A DNA stretch of 64,000 nt from assembly GCF_003143935.1 (NCBI RefSeq), contig NZ_QFRX01000001.1, forward strand, positions 1,560,071 to 1,624,070, given 5' to 3'. The translations under genes were made by a program, and so were the position numbers. This document shows positions 1 through 8,703 of the stretch, in pieces. How positions within the stretch are numbered: position 1 is the stretch's first letter; each line of letters begins with the position of its first letter. The notes beneath the pieces were generated by a model. The model had not been told where the DNA came from. It saw nothing but the letters and a program-made list of their open reading frames with translations, and ran no database searches. The stretch comes from Streptomyces sp. Act143 (GTDB taxonomy: Bacteria > Actinomycetota > Actinomycetes > Streptomycetales > Streptomycetaceae).

Positions 1-614
1 GGCAGCGGCTGCCCACGGAACGGGATCTGGCCGCGCAGCTGGGGATCTCGCGCAGCTCGGTGCGGGAGGCGATCCGCGCGCTGACGGTGCTGGGGGTACT
101 GGAGGCCCGGCACGGCTCGGGCATCTACGTCACGCAGTTGGAGGCGGGCGACCTGCTGGAGACGTTCGGCGTGGTCGCCGATCTGTCCCGGGGGCCGCGG
201 CTGGTGGAGCTGCTGGAGGTGCGGCGCATCCTGGAGTCGACGGCGACGGCGCTGGCGGCGGCCCGGATCACCCCGGACCAGCTGGCCGAGGTGGAGAAAC
301 ACCTCACGGCGATGAACGCCACCGACGACCCCGAGGAGATCCTCGCCCACGACCTGGCCTTCCACCGCGAGATCGCCATGGCCGCCGGCAACGAGACCAT
401 GGCCGCGATCCTGGACGGCCTGTCCTCACGCACCTTCCGTGCCCGGGTGTGGCGGGGCTACCAGGAAGAGGGTGCGTTCGAACGGACGCGGCGCGAACAC
501 ACCGCGATCCACCGGGCGTTGGTGGCCCATGACCCGGAGGCGGCACGGGCCGCCGCGGCGGCGCACGTGGGAGAGGTCGAGCAATGGCTGCGGAGTCAGA
601 TCAGCGAGGCCTAG
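1..614 (+). CDS. FadR/GntR-family transcriptional regulator (5' truncated)
   Basis: The reading frame is open from base 3 at the window edge, so the true start lies outside. The visible part begins inside a winged helix-turn-helix (RLPTERDLAAQLGISRSSVR), then a C-terminal all-helical FCD ligand-binding domain with the HDLAFHRE and EHTAIHRALVAHD segments whose Asp/His residues usually hold a metal or carboxylate effector. Members repress or activate genes for organic acid or sugar acid catabolism; the target here would be to the left, out of view. Its stop codon overlaps the convergent gene at 601 by 14 nt. Family assignment is firm; effector is unknown. Confidence 0.9.
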   Translation, partial: QRLPTERDLAAQLGISRSSVREAIRALTVLGVLEARHGSGIYVTQLEAGDLLETFGVVADLSRGPRLVELLEVRRILESTATALAAARITPDQLAEVEKHLTAMNATDDPEEILAHDLAFHREIAMAAGNETMAAILDGLSSRTFRARVWRGYQEEGAFERTRREHTAIHRALVAHDPEAARAAAAAHVGEVEQWLRSQISEA

Positions 615-1761
615 CGCGGTCGGGCCGGCCCTCACCGGTGAGCACCCGCACCTGCGCGTGGGGGAGCTTGCTCCACCAGTGGCCGTAACGGCGGTAGACG
701 GTGGGCTCACGGTCGGCGAGGAAGGCGGTCAGTGCTCGCGCCTCGTCCGACAGCGCGTCCCATGCCGGCGCGGGCAGGCGGTGAAAAGCGGTCGCCTCGA
801 TGCCGCCCTCCACCGGGCGCCACACCCCGGCCACATACCCGTCCACCAGCAGTGCCGGCAGGACGTCGCCGTTGGTGCGGATCACCAGCCTGCGGTACTC
901 CGGCGGGATCACCCGGTCGCGGTCGTCGTAGGCCAGCAGAACGCTGTCCCACATGGGCAGCAGACGGGGCGGCGCGGGGGTGTCGGCGGACGGGCGCAGG
1001 CCGCCCCGGACGTCGTACAGCGACTGCCTCTCGGGCCCGGCCAGTTCCTCCACCGTCTCCCCGAGCGCCTGCAACGCGTCCCGGACGCGCAGGCGTTGCA
1101 CCGTGGCGAACTGGGCGATGTCCGCCACCGACGCGGGCCCGAAGGCTGCCAGGTAGCGCAGGACGAGGGTCCGCAGTGCAGCTTCCGGCTCGCCGGTGAA
1201 GCGGCCCTCGGGCGCGGCGACGTACGCCGGTGAGTAGCCGAACGACCAGGGGCCGCCGGTCGGCACGTGCACCAGCGGCGCGTACGACCGCAGCCCCCAC
1301 CACGCCCCGTCCTTCCTCTCCGCGCCCACCCGCTCCGCCAGCCAGCCCGCGAGGTCGCCGTTCGAACGGGGCCGGCCGGCGAACTCCAGCAGCCCCGGCT
1401 CCAGTTCGGCGGCGTCCGCCGGGGTGAGGCCGGCGGCGGCGAAGCGGTGACCCAGCCGGGAGGAGTACAGCGTCGGCTGCATCGCCTCCCGGACCGTGCG
1501 GTAGTCGTCGGAGTGGACGGCGTGCAGGGTGATGCGGAGCAGGGTCGCCTTGAGGAGGGTGCGGTCGGCGAAGGCGTCGTCCAGCGCGGCCGGGTCGAAG
1601 CCGTCGAGCCGGTTCCACAGCGCCAGATAGGGCGACGCGGGCTGCTGCGCCTGGAGGGCGAGGAGCCGTCGGACCGCCTCGGCGGCACCCAGCGGCTCCC
1701 GGCGCAGCAGCAGCTGACGGGCGAGGGTGGCCCGGTTGAGTTCCCGCGCGGTGATGGTCAC
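601..1761 (-). CDS. Winged helix DNA-binding protein, AlkZ/YcaQ-like DNA glycosylase superfamily
   Basis: About 386 residues. The N-terminus (VTITARELNRATLARQ) and the LLALQAQQP segment match the HTH_42/AlkZ-like family, in which a Q-x-Q (or Q-x-D) motif carries the glycosylase chemistry on alkylated or crosslinked DNA in the characterised members; here Q-A-Q is present. The middle and C-terminal parts hold the stacked winged-helix domains. The GTG at 1761 fits the conserved start of the family; a GTG at 1803 would add 14 residues without a better ribosome site. The gene converges on the FadR-type regulator with a 14-nt overlap. Whether it is an active glycosylase cannot be decided by eye. 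Confidence 0.8.
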   Translation of the reverse strand: MTITARELNRATLARQLLLRREPLGAAEAVRRLLALQAQQPASPYLALWNRLDGFDPAALDDAFADRTLLKATLLRITLHAVHSDDYRTVREAMQPTLYSSRLGHRFAAAGLTPADAAELEPGLLEFAGRPRSNGDLAGWLAERVGAERKDGAWWGLRSYAPLVHVPTGGPWSFGYSPAYVAAPEGRFTGEPEAALRTLVLRYLAAFGPASVADIAQFATVQRLRVRDALQALGETVEELAGPERQSLYDVRGGLRPSADTPAPPRLLPMWDSVLLAYDDRDRVIPPEYRRLVIRTNGDVLPALLVDGYVAGVWRPVEGGIEATAFHRLPAPAWDALSDEARALTAFLADREPTVYRRYGHWWSKLPHAQVRVLTGEGRPDRARPR

Positions 1762-1841
1762 CTTCCGGATTCTGCCCTCCGCCGGCGCCGGGTGCCGGGT
1801 CACCGGAGACGCACCTGGCCGCCGTACCGCCCGAGGGCAGC

Positions 1842-3386
1842 TCAGACCTGTGACTTGTACAGGCCGAACTGCGCGATGTGCACCGCGCCCCGGTGCGCGG
1901 TCACCCGCACCCGCCAGCGCCGGGCCCGCACGGCGGCCGGCAGCAGCAGAATCCGGCTCGCCCCGACCGTGCCCGCCGTCGCGGCCTCGCGCCAGGCCCC
2001 GTCGTGGTACGCCTCCACCACCAGGCTCTCGATCTGCTGACCGTGCTGGATGTCCTCCGCCAGCCGGACGCGGTCCACGGCGCGCACGGCGCCGAGGTCG
2101 ACGGTCACCATCTCCTCCGAGGTGGTCGTACGAGCCCCGCGCGCCAGGTCCTCGGGCAGTTCCCGGTCGATGCGCTCCCGGAACTCGCGCAGCCGGGTGA
2201 CGTCCGCGGCGGGCAGCAACCCGTCCGTGTCCGGAGGGATGTTGAGCAGGAGCACCGAGTTGCGCCCGACGGACCCGAAGTAGATGTCCGTCAACCGGTC
2301 GACGCTCTTGGGCTGTTGGTCGGCGTGGTAGAACCAGCCGTCACGGATGGACACATCGCACTCCGCGGGCCACCACTGGAGGTGGTCCGTCCTCGGCTGG
2401 GCCGCGACCAGGGCGGCCCGGCTGCCCTCGTCGGGGGTGTCGTAGGACAGCGCCCAGTCGGTGCGCCCGTACTGGTTCTCCTTGACCGGTACGACACTCC
2501 ACTCGTCCTCGCGGGCCAGTCCGCTCTCGTTGCCGACCCAGCGCAGGTCGGGGCCGGTGACGGCGATCGCCGCGGCCGGGGCGAGGGCGCGGACCAGGGT
2601 GTACCAGCTGTCCCAGTCGTAACTCTCCACCTTGTCCGGCGGGATGTGGCCCTGGGCGCCGTCGAACCACACCTCGTCCACCGGGCCGTACTCGGTGAGC
2701 ACCTCGTAGAGCTGGTTGAGCATGTGGGCGCCGTAGTCGGTGGCGTCCAGGGTGTACGTCGCCGGGGGTGTGCGGTCGTCGCCGTCGACCAGGGTCGGGA
2801 CGGTCCGGGCGGTGCGGGCGCTGCCGTTGGCGTAGACGCCGTGGAGGTACTGGTTCTCGTCGGCGGGCGAGATGTAGACGCCGACCTTCAGGCCGTGGCG
2901 GCGCATGGAGTCGGCGAAGGACCGCAGCACGTCTCCGCGCCCGGCACGCCAACTGCTGCTCGCCACCGAGTGGTCGGTGTAGCGGGAGGGGTAGAGGACG
3001 AAGCCGTCGTGGTGCTTGACGGTGAGGATGGCGAGCTTGAAGCCGCCGTCGCGCAGGGCCCTGGCCCACTGGTCGGTGTCCAGGCCGGTGGGCTGGAAGA
3101 CGTCCGGGTCCTCGTCCCCGGTGCCCCATTCCAGGCCGGTGAAGGTGTTGACGCCGAAGTGCAGGAACGCGGTGCGCTCCAGTTGCTGCCAGGCGATCTG
3201 CCGTGCGGTGGGGCGGACTCGGGATGCCTTGCGGACGAGTTCGTCGGGGGTGTCGTCCGGGCTGACGGGGATGCGGTAGGCGGGCTCGGCCGGGGGTGGG
3301 GAGCCGAGTGCGGGGGTGGCGGTGAGGCCGGTCGCGACGAGCGCGGAGACCGAGCCGGCGACGAAGGTGCGTCTGGAGACGGTCAT
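1842..3386 (-). CDS. Secreted alpha-L-fucosidase, GH29
   Basis: 514 residues with a twin-arginine-like signal peptide (MTVSRRTFVAGSVSALVATG, cleavage near PALGS). The catalytic domain shows LHFGVNTFTG, LTVKHHDGFVLYPS and the nucleophile region EVWFDGAQGH (Asp about residue 242), all typical of GH29, which removes alpha-L-fucose from glycans. The C-terminal 120 residues form a beta-rich discoidin-like domain. ATG at 3386 starts 14 nt after the stop of the upstream GH20 gene and the two surely form an operon, suggesting joint attack on fucosylated, GlcNAc-containing glycans such as host or fungal glycoproteins. The long frame continuing upstream to 5249 is antisense-free shadow of the GH20 gene, not a fusion. 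Confidence 0.92.
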   Translation of the reverse strand: MTVSRRTFVAGSVSALVATGLTATPALGSPPPAEPAYRIPVSPDDTPDELVRKASRVRPTARQIAWQQLERTAFLHFGVNTFTGLEWGTGDEDPDVFQPTGLDTDQWARALRDGGFKLAILTVKHHDGFVLYPSRYTDHSVASSSWRAGRGDVLRSFADSMRRHGLKVGVYISPADENQYLHGVYANGSARTARTVPTLVDGDDRTPPATYTLDATDYGAHMLNQLYEVLTEYGPVDEVWFDGAQGHIPPDKVESYDWDSWYTLVRALAPAAAIAVTGPDLRWVGNESGLAREDEWSVVPVKENQYGRTDWALSYDTPDEGSRAALVAAQPRTDHLQWWPAECDVSIRDGWFYHADQQPKSVDRLTDIYFGSVGRNSVLLLNIPPDTDGLLPAADVTRLREFRERIDRELPEDLARGARTTTSEEMVTVDLGAVRAVDRVRLAEDIQHGQQIESLVVEAYHDGAWREAATAGTVGASRILLLPAAVRARRWRVRVTAHRGAVHIAQFGLYKSQV

Positions 3387-3400
3387 GGGAACGGGGCTCC

Positions 3401-5242
3401 TCAGGTCGACTGCCATACGGCGGGCGGGTGCTGGTCGGGCGGGTACTGCACGATCCGGCCGTCGCCGGTCACGCTCAGGGCCATCCGTGTGATGGCGTTG
3501 ACGAGGCGGTGTCCGCCGCCCGCCACGGGCTGCACCTCCCACCGCTGCAAGGTGTTCGTGGCGGCGCAGGTGTCCCAGGTGGCCTGGACACCGGGCTGGA
3601 GCGGCACGTTGAGGGTGAGCTTGCCGCCGCTCACCGCGAGGCAGCCGGAGGGGCCGCGCAGGGTGACATAGCCGTCCGCGGTGCGGGTCAGCTCGGCGTC
3701 GAAGGACGCGCCGTCCGTCCGGAAGGTGTACGACCCGTCCGGCAGCGGCACCGTCGTCAGGTCCCGCCATCCGGGAGCGTGCCCGACGGCCGTGCCGCGC
3801 GCGGCGAAACCGGCGTAGGTGAGGTCCGGGTGCGGGTCGCCCCAGGTGGCCTGGGCGAGGTGGCGCAGGGCGGGCCAGAGGCGGCCGGCGACCTCGTTCT
3901 CGGTCTCGCCGCGCCCGTTGTCCGGCCACAGGCTGATCTTCGCCCCGGTGACGCCCCTGGCGGAGGTGAGCTTCTCGCCCTCGAAGCTGCGGGGGTCCCA
4001 GCTCTGCTCGTACAGGCCCTGGGTGTCGCTGTGGAAGCCGCCGCGGACGAGGTAGAGGGAGTAGGCGGCGTTCATCAACGGATGTCCCTGGGCGATGAGT
4101 TGACTGGGTTTGGTCGCCACGTTCAGCCAGTGCTCGACGGTCGTGCCCGCCGCCACCGGGACGGTGTTGGCGCCGGTCAGCCCGTCGTTCCAGATGCGCA
4201 GCCGCTTGCCCTTGGCCGCCGCGTAGGCGTGCACGCGGTTGACGAAGTCGATGAAGGCGTCCTGCGGGGTGGCGCCGGAACCGTACGTGTCCTGGGCGTA
4301 CTTGAGGATCTGCGGGTACTTGGCGAAGTCGGAGCCGAGCATGTACTCGTCGGCGCCCATGTGCCAGGCCGGGGACTTGAAGACCTGGGCGTACTCGTCG
4401 ATCAGGCCGGCGTAGTAGGCGAAGGCGGCGGGCCGGGTGATGTCGAGCCGCGAGGGCTGCTTGGCGCCGTCGGCGTCGGTGAGCTGGAGATCGGGACGGT
4501 TCTCGATCCACGGGTCCATGTGTCCCGGGGAGTTGATCTCCGGGATGATCTCCACGTGGTATTTCTCGCCGAGGGCGACGAGCCGCCGGATCTCGTCCTT
4601 GGTGTAGTAGCCCCAGGTGTTGGCCTCGGGGTGGGCGTCGCTCTTCACCTTCAGCTCCAGGAGCAGCTGGTTGAGCTTGTGGTACGCCATCTCGCGGACG
4701 AGGTTCTCCAGCCAGGGCAGGGAGATGTGGATGTAGCAGGCGCAGACGCCGACCCCGCGTTCCGTGAAGCGGGGTATGTCGACGGTGTGTCCGGCGGGGA
4801 CGCGGTCGCCTTGGGCGAGGAGTTGCAGGACGGTGCGGGTGCCGTGGAAGGCGCCGGTCTCGGTGGCGCCGGTCACCGACAGCCGCCCGGCGGCGCGGAG
4901 TGCGTACCCCTCGGCGCCGAGTGACTTCCTGGCCGGCTGGATGTCGACAACGATGTCCCCGCTGCGGGCCGCGCCGGCGGCCACCGGGACGGTGCCGTGC
5001 CCGGCCGCCCGCAGATCCTCGGCGAGCGTGTCGGCGACTCTCGTCTCGGCGGGGGTGCCCGCGACGATCCGGGTGCCGGTGCCGAAGACGTAACTGCCGG
5101 ATTCCGGTGTCCAGTCGGTGAGGGCCGGGACGGTGACCGGCGGCTCTGCGGCCTGCTGCCGGGCGAGGGCCGGGACGGGCGACAGGAGCAGGGCCAGTGC
5201 CGCGGCGACACCCACGAACCGGCGTCTGGGAAACGTTCTCAC
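3401..5242 (-). CDS. Secreted beta-N-acetylhexosaminidase, GH20
   Basis: 613 residues: signal peptide (VRTFPRRRFVGVAAALALLL, cleavage after ALA), a GH20b alpha/beta domain, then the TIM barrel with EIIPEINSPGH and the catalytic Asp-Glu pair in HMGADEYM (about residue 300). The last 140 residues look like a small lectin-like or CBM module ending in QRWEVQPV. It removes terminal GlcNAc/GalNAc outside the cell. GTG at 5242 is preferred because GGAG lies 4 nt before it; a TTG at 5254 is the alternative. First gene of a two-gene operon with the GH29 fucosidase. GlcNAc-releasing enzymes are often under DasR in Streptomyces, but I see no clear DasR site upstream. Confidence 0.92.
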   Translation of the reverse strand: MRTFPRRRFVGVAAALALLLSPVPALARQQAAEPPVTVPALTDWTPESGSYVFGTGTRIVAGTPAETRVADTLAEDLRAAGHGTVPVAAGAARSGDIVVDIQPARKSLGAEGYALRAAGRLSVTGATETGAFHGTRTVLQLLAQGDRVPAGHTVDIPRFTERGVGVCACYIHISLPWLENLVREMAYHKLNQLLLELKVKSDAHPEANTWGYYTKDEIRRLVALGEKYHVEIIPEINSPGHMDPWIENRPDLQLTDADGAKQPSRLDITRPAAFAYYAGLIDEYAQVFKSPAWHMGADEYMLGSDFAKYPQILKYAQDTYGSGATPQDAFIDFVNRVHAYAAAKGKRLRIWNDGLTGANTVPVAAGTTVEHWLNVATKPSQLIAQGHPLMNAAYSLYLVRGGFHSDTQGLYEQSWDPRSFEGEKLTSARGVTGAKISLWPDNGRGETENEVAGRLWPALRHLAQATWGDPHPDLTYAGFAARGTAVGHAPGWRDLTTVPLPDGSYTFRTDGASFDAELTRTADGYVTLRGPSGCLAVSGGKLTLNVPLQPGVQATWDTCAATNTLQRWEVQPVAGGGHRLVNAITRMALSVTGDGRIVQYPPDQHPPAVWQST

Positions 5243-5476
5243 ACGCCACTCCAATTCATCGGATGGCTGATCATTGGACGGCCCTCAGGGGCTGTCAATG
5301 GGAGCGGGAATCAGTCGAGTTGGCCTATTGATCGGATGACCTGGGCCTCTGCGCCGACCGCTTCGCGAAAAGTCCAACAACACCGGCGCGATTGTCCAAG
5401 GGAGCCGGCCTCTCGACTCCAAGACCGGGCCGGGGCACAGTTCTCCCTACATACTCGCCAGTACGAGGAGAGACCC

Positions 5477-6820
5477 GTGACCAGCTGGACCGGCCGGACC
5501 GCCGCCGAGATCGCCGCCGCCGTGCGGGAGAAGCGGACCACGCCCCGCGAGGTGGTGGCCGAGCACCTCGCCCGGATCGAGCGGCTGGACAGCCGCGTCG
5601 GCGCCTTCCGGACGGTGCGGGCCGAGGCGGCGCTCGCCGAGGCCGACGAGGTGGGGGCCCGCGCCGACCTGGCCGAACTGCCCCTCGCCGGGGTGCCGGT
5701 GGCCGTCAAGGACAATCTGGCGGTGCGCGGTGAGTCCAAGCGCATAGGCTCGGCCGCGACGCCCGACACCCCGTCGGCGGAGGACCATGTGACGGTGGCC
5801 CGGCTGCGGGCGGCCGGCGCGGTGGTCGTGGGCCTGACCAACGTGCCCGAACTGTGTGTCTTCGGGACGACCGAGGGCGTCCACGGCACCGCCCGCAACC
5901 CGTGGGACCCCTCGCGCACGGCGGGCGGCTCCTCCGGCGGCAGCGCGGCCGCGGTCGCCGCCGGCCTCACCCCGATCGCCCTCGGCAACGACGGCATGGG
6001 CTCGCTGCGCATCCCGGCGGCCAACTGCGGCCTGGTCACCATCAAGCCGGGCCACGGCGTGGTCCCGGCCGGCGTCAGTGACGGCGACTGGTTCGGCATG
6101 TCCGAGAACGGGCCGCTGGCGACGACGGTCGAGGACGCGCGGCTGATGCTGGGCGTCCTGGCGGACACGGAGTTCGCACGGCCGCCCGAGCCCGGTATGC
6201 GCAAGGTGGCCGTCTCGCTGCGCAGCCCGATCGCCGGCATCGCGGTCACCGCGCCCTACAAGGCAGCCGCCCGGGAGGCCGCGGCGGTGCTGATGAAGGC
6301 CGGCCACCAGGTGCGCCGCGCCGACCCGTCGTACCCGGTGTCCCTGAGCCTGACCTCGCTCGCCCACTGGACGGCCGGGACGTCGGAGGACGTGCGGGGC
6401 CTGGACCCGGCGCGGCTGACCCGTCGGACCCGGGTCCACGCGGCGGTCGGACGCCGCTTCGTGCAGCGGGTCGGCACCGGCAGGGGCCGCGAGGAGCTCC
6501 GCCGCCGCCTGGAGCCGTTCTTCGAGGAGTACGACGTCCTGCTCACTCCGGCACTGGCGCGCCGCTCCCCCGCGTCGGCGCCCTGGCACGAGCGCGGCTG
6601 GCTCCGCAACGTCCTGGCCAACACCAACTACTCGCCCATGACCCCGCCGTGGAACCTCACCGGCTGGCCCGCGATGTCGGTGCCGTTCGGCACGCTGCCG
6701 TCCGGCGCGCCCTGTGCCGTACAGCTGGTGGGCCGTCCGGGCGCGGAGGCGTTGCTGCTGGAGACGGCGGAGCAGTTGGAGAAGCTGCAGCCGTGGCAGC
6801 GGACGGCGCCGCTGGACTGA
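5477..6820 (+). CDS. Amidase (amidase signature family)
   Basis: 447 residues. The amidase-signature triad is complete: Lys78 in PVAVKDN, cis-Ser153 in GGSSGGS and the nucleophile Ser176 in MGSLRIPAANCG. Enzymes of this family hydrolyse amides in the cytoplasm (acetamide, indoleacetamide, aryl amides, 6-aminohexanoate cyclic dimer); the substrate cannot be read off here. GTG at 5477 is chosen because the conserved N-terminus begins there and AGGAGAGACCC precedes it; the frame is open further upstream but that part is noncoding in style. Divergent from the GH20-GH29 operon, followed by a strong terminator. Not part of a GatCAB operon, so a tRNA amidotransferase role is unlikely. Confidence 0.88.
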   Translation: MTSWTGRTAAEIAAAVREKRTTPREVVAEHLARIERLDSRVGAFRTVRAEAALAEADEVGARADLAELPLAGVPVAVKDNLAVRGESKRIGSAATPDTPSAEDHVTVARLRAAGAVVVGLTNVPELCVFGTTEGVHGTARNPWDPSRTAGGSSGGSAAAVAAGLTPIALGNDGMGSLRIPAANCGLVTIKPGHGVVPAGVSDGDWFGMSENGPLATTVEDARLMLGVLADTEFARPPEPGMRKVAVSLRSPIAGIAVTAPYKAAAREAAAVLMKAGHQVRRADPSYPVSLSLTSLAHWTAGTSEDVRGLDPARLTRRTRVHAAVGRRFVQRVGTGRGREELRRRLEPFFEEYDVLLTPALARRSPASAPWHERGWLRNVLANTNYSPMTPPWNLTGWPAMSVPFGTLPSGAPCAVQLVGRPGAEALLLETAEQLEKLQPWQRTAPLD

Positions 6821-6860
6821 GTCCGGCCGGCGCGGGCGAACGCGGCCCCGGACAGGCGGG

Positions 6861-6887
6861 AGCCGCGGCCGGTTCCCGGCCGCGGCT
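6861..6887 (+). terminator. Hairpin terminator after the amidase gene
   Basis: Perfect 12-bp inverted repeat AGCCGCGGCCGG / CCGGCCGCGGCT with a 3-nt loop, 41 nt after the amidase stop, followed by a short pyrimidine stretch. It also faces the end of the small convergent gene at 6957, so it probably works in both directions. Confidence 0.8.
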
Positions 6888-6956
6888 TCTGTGCTCGGCA
6901 GGGGCGTGCGGCTCGCGCGCCCCTGCCGTCGGCGATCGCGACGAAGACCGCCCGCG

Positions 6957-7130
6957 TCAGTCCACGCTGGGCAGGATGTGCGGCTCGGCCAGGTCTTCTT
7001 CGTAGCCCGCGAGGCGGATGGGGGCGGACCGCGCCCACACGTCGAGGCTGCCGAGCTGTCCGGGCCTGCGGCCGGCACGCTCCGTGCGTTCCTTGGGGCG
7101 TTGCTCGCGATTCGTCTTCTCCGGTGTCAC
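6957..7130 (-). CDS. 57-aa conserved-looking small protein, function unknown
   Basis: A short gene of 58 codons: GTG at 7130 preceded by AAGGAG with 6-nt spacing, stop at 6957. The product starts MTPEKTNREQRPKERTERAG and ends in GYEEDLAEPHILPSVD. It is basic in the first half, acidic at the end, and has no signal peptide or membrane segment. The ribosome site, typical codon use (third-base G/C) and a clean hydrophilic-to-hydrophobic pattern argue for a real gene. The tail recalls small conserved actinobacterial peptides I have seen, but I cannot name a family. It has a long (about 250-450 nt) unannotated upstream region. Confidence 0.65.
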   Translation of the reverse strand: MTPEKTNREQRPKERTERAGRRPGQLGSLDVWARSAPIRLAGYEEDLAEPHILPSVD

Positions 7131-7579
7131 CGCGCACTCCTTATGTGTCGGGTCACCCTCGGGGCATACCAGCCAGGATGAGGCCTGGCGCCGGACGCCC
7201 GCTCGGGTCTGAGTCGAAAACAGTTCGGACGCGGTGGCGCCGGTAACTCTGATGAGTGCAGGCCGTGGTGACCGGCTTGCCCCAGGACGGACCGTGGGTG
7301 TGGGTGGGACCCCGTACTGCTGTCCGTCCGCTACAGACTAACCAAATGAGCAGGGGCGCGCTCGATGGGGCTGAAAACAAGGGGTAACCATCACAAGTCG
7401 CCCGTGTTCATTGGGCCTTCTATGTGCATGTTTGCCCTCATATGCCCTACGCGCAAGCTCACTCGTTCGGCCTACGCGCCCGGTCGCGCCTTCGAGGACA
7501 CCTCGCCCCGGCCGCACGGTTCAGGTCCCGTTGGCCGAGACCCCTGTCATCTGACGCCCCGTCATGAGACGGTTCGCCG
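7131..7579. other. Noncoding region between divergent genes
   Basis: About 450 bases with no convincing gene. It is clearly less GC-rich than its surroundings (for example around 7325-7460) and contains A/T-rich patches such as GAAAACAAGG. It must hold the promoters and leader of the 57-aa gene (minus) and of the SDR gene (plus). Two short frames (7153-7380 minus, 7365-7583 plus) lack ribosome sites and Streptomyces codon bias. No known riboswitch motif was recognised. Confidence 0.5.
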
Positions 7580-8383
7580 ATGACGTCGTCGTACGGACTG
7601 GGTGGGAAGGCCGCCGTCGTCACCGGCGGCACGCGCGGGATCGGGCGCGAGGTCGCCGGGCAGCTGGCCGACGCAGGGGCGCTGGTGTGCGTGACGGCCC
7701 GGGACGCGGACGCGGTCCGGCGGACCGCCGCCGAGCTGGGCGGCATCGGTGTGGCGGGCAGTGTGGCCGACCCCGCCCATCTGTCGGAGGTGGCCGCGCT
7801 GGCCCTGCGCGCGTTCGGGCGGATCGACGTCGTCGTCAACAACGCGGCGACCAATCAGCCGTTCGGCCCGCTGATGGACGTCGACCCGGACTCCTGGCGT
7901 ACGGCGTTCACCGTCAACGTCGAGGCGCCGTTGCGGCTGGTGCAGTACGCGTGGCGCGCCTGGATGCGGGAGCACGGCGGCTCGGTGATCAACATCTGCA
8001 CGGAGGGCGCCGCACACGTCGGGCCGCACGTCGGCGCCTACGGCACCAGCAAGGCGGCGCTCCGCCACCTCACCCGACAGCTCGCCGGGGAACTGGCCCC
8101 GCGCGTGCGCGTCAACTCCGTCTCCCCCGGACTGGTGCGCACCGAGATGGCCCGTTTCGTGTGGGAGCCGGGCGAGGCGGAGGTCGCCGCGGGGCTGCCG
8201 CTCGGGCGGATCGGGGAGCCGGCGGACGTGGCGCGGGCCGTCGTCTGGCTCGCCTCGGACGCCGCCGAGTGGGTCACCGGCGCGGATCTGCTCGTGGACG
8301 GCGGCACGCGGGTCAGGGCGGCGCACCCGGGCGGGTACGCCGTCCACGACCGGCTGCGGTCCGCGGCGCCGCCGCGGGCCTGA
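7580..8383 (+). CDS. SDR-family oxidoreductase with Thr in place of the catalytic Ser
   Basis: 267 residues, classical short-chain dehydrogenase/reductase: nucleotide-binding TGGTRGIG (15-22), NNAA (87-90), catalytic Tyr154 and Lys158 (YGTSK), and the SPG segment after the active site. Position 13 residues before the Tyr, where the catalytic Ser normally sits, is Thr141 (NICTEG). Thr can sometimes substitute, so activity may be kept or altered. The Gly-rich loop with an acidic/Arg pattern after beta-2 (TARDAD) suggests NADP(H). ATG at 7580; no strong ribosome site is visible. It stands alone, 13 nt before a convergent small membrane protein gene. Substrate unknown. Confidence 0.88.
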   Translation: MTSSYGLGGKAAVVTGGTRGIGREVAGQLADAGALVCVTARDADAVRRTAAELGGIGVAGSVADPAHLSEVAALALRAFGRIDVVVNNAATNQPFGPLMDVDPDSWRTAFTVNVEAPLRLVQYAWRAWMREHGGSVINICTEGAAHVGPHVGAYGTSKAALRHLTRQLAGELAPRVRVNSVSPGLVRTEMARFVWEPGEAEVAAGLPLGRIGEPADVARAVVWLASDAAEWVTGADLLVDGGTRVRAAHPGGYAVHDRLRSAAPPRA

Positions 8384-8396
8384 CAGCGGATCTCTG

Positions 8397-8627
8397 TCAC
8401 GGGAAGAGCGCGATCCCCATGAGGACGATCAGCACGACGAACGCGACGAGCGCGATCGTGCCCCAGGTCCAGGGGTGCTTGTAGGGATCGTGGGCGCCGC
8501 CGCGGGGCCGGTCCTCCGGGAGGACGGGACGGGCCGGACGGTCGCTCGCGTAGAACTCCTCGTCGGTCGGGTAGTGGTTGCGCGGGTCGTTGAGCGCCCG
8601 CGGATCGATGCTGTGGGGACTGGCCAT
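8397..8627 (-). CDS. 76-aa small membrane protein
   Basis: Hydrophilic, Pro/Arg/Asp-rich N-terminal 50 residues (DPRALNDPRNHYPTDEEFYA) followed by one strongly hydrophobic segment from about residue 54 to the C-terminus (TIALVAFVVLIVLMGIALF). This predicts a single-pass membrane protein with its tail ending at the membrane edge. GGAG lies 7 nt before the ATG. No known domain recognised; similar small tail-anchored proteins are common in Streptomyces. Sits 76 nt downstream of no gene in its direction, between two SDR genes. Confidence 0.7.
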   Translation of the reverse strand: MASPHSIDPRALNDPRNHYPTDEEFYASDRPARPVLPEDRPRGGAHDPYKHPWTWGTIALVAFVVLIVLMGIALFP

Positions 8628-8703
8628 GACTCACTCCTGGCGCGGTACTCAGGAGAGTCCGGGTTCCCCTGTGGGCGCCGGGACACACCTCACGGCCTGC
8701 GCG

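Noticed and set aside
3387..5249. Apparent 1135-aa frame joining the GH29 gene to an upstream region
   Set aside because: The upstream part is Arg/Pro-rich shadow of the GH20 gene in another frame; a signal peptide and start at 3386 define the real gene.
7153..7380. 75-aa minus-strand frame upstream of the 57-aa gene
   Set aside because: No ribosome site, unbiased third codon positions, many Cys/His/Trp without pattern.
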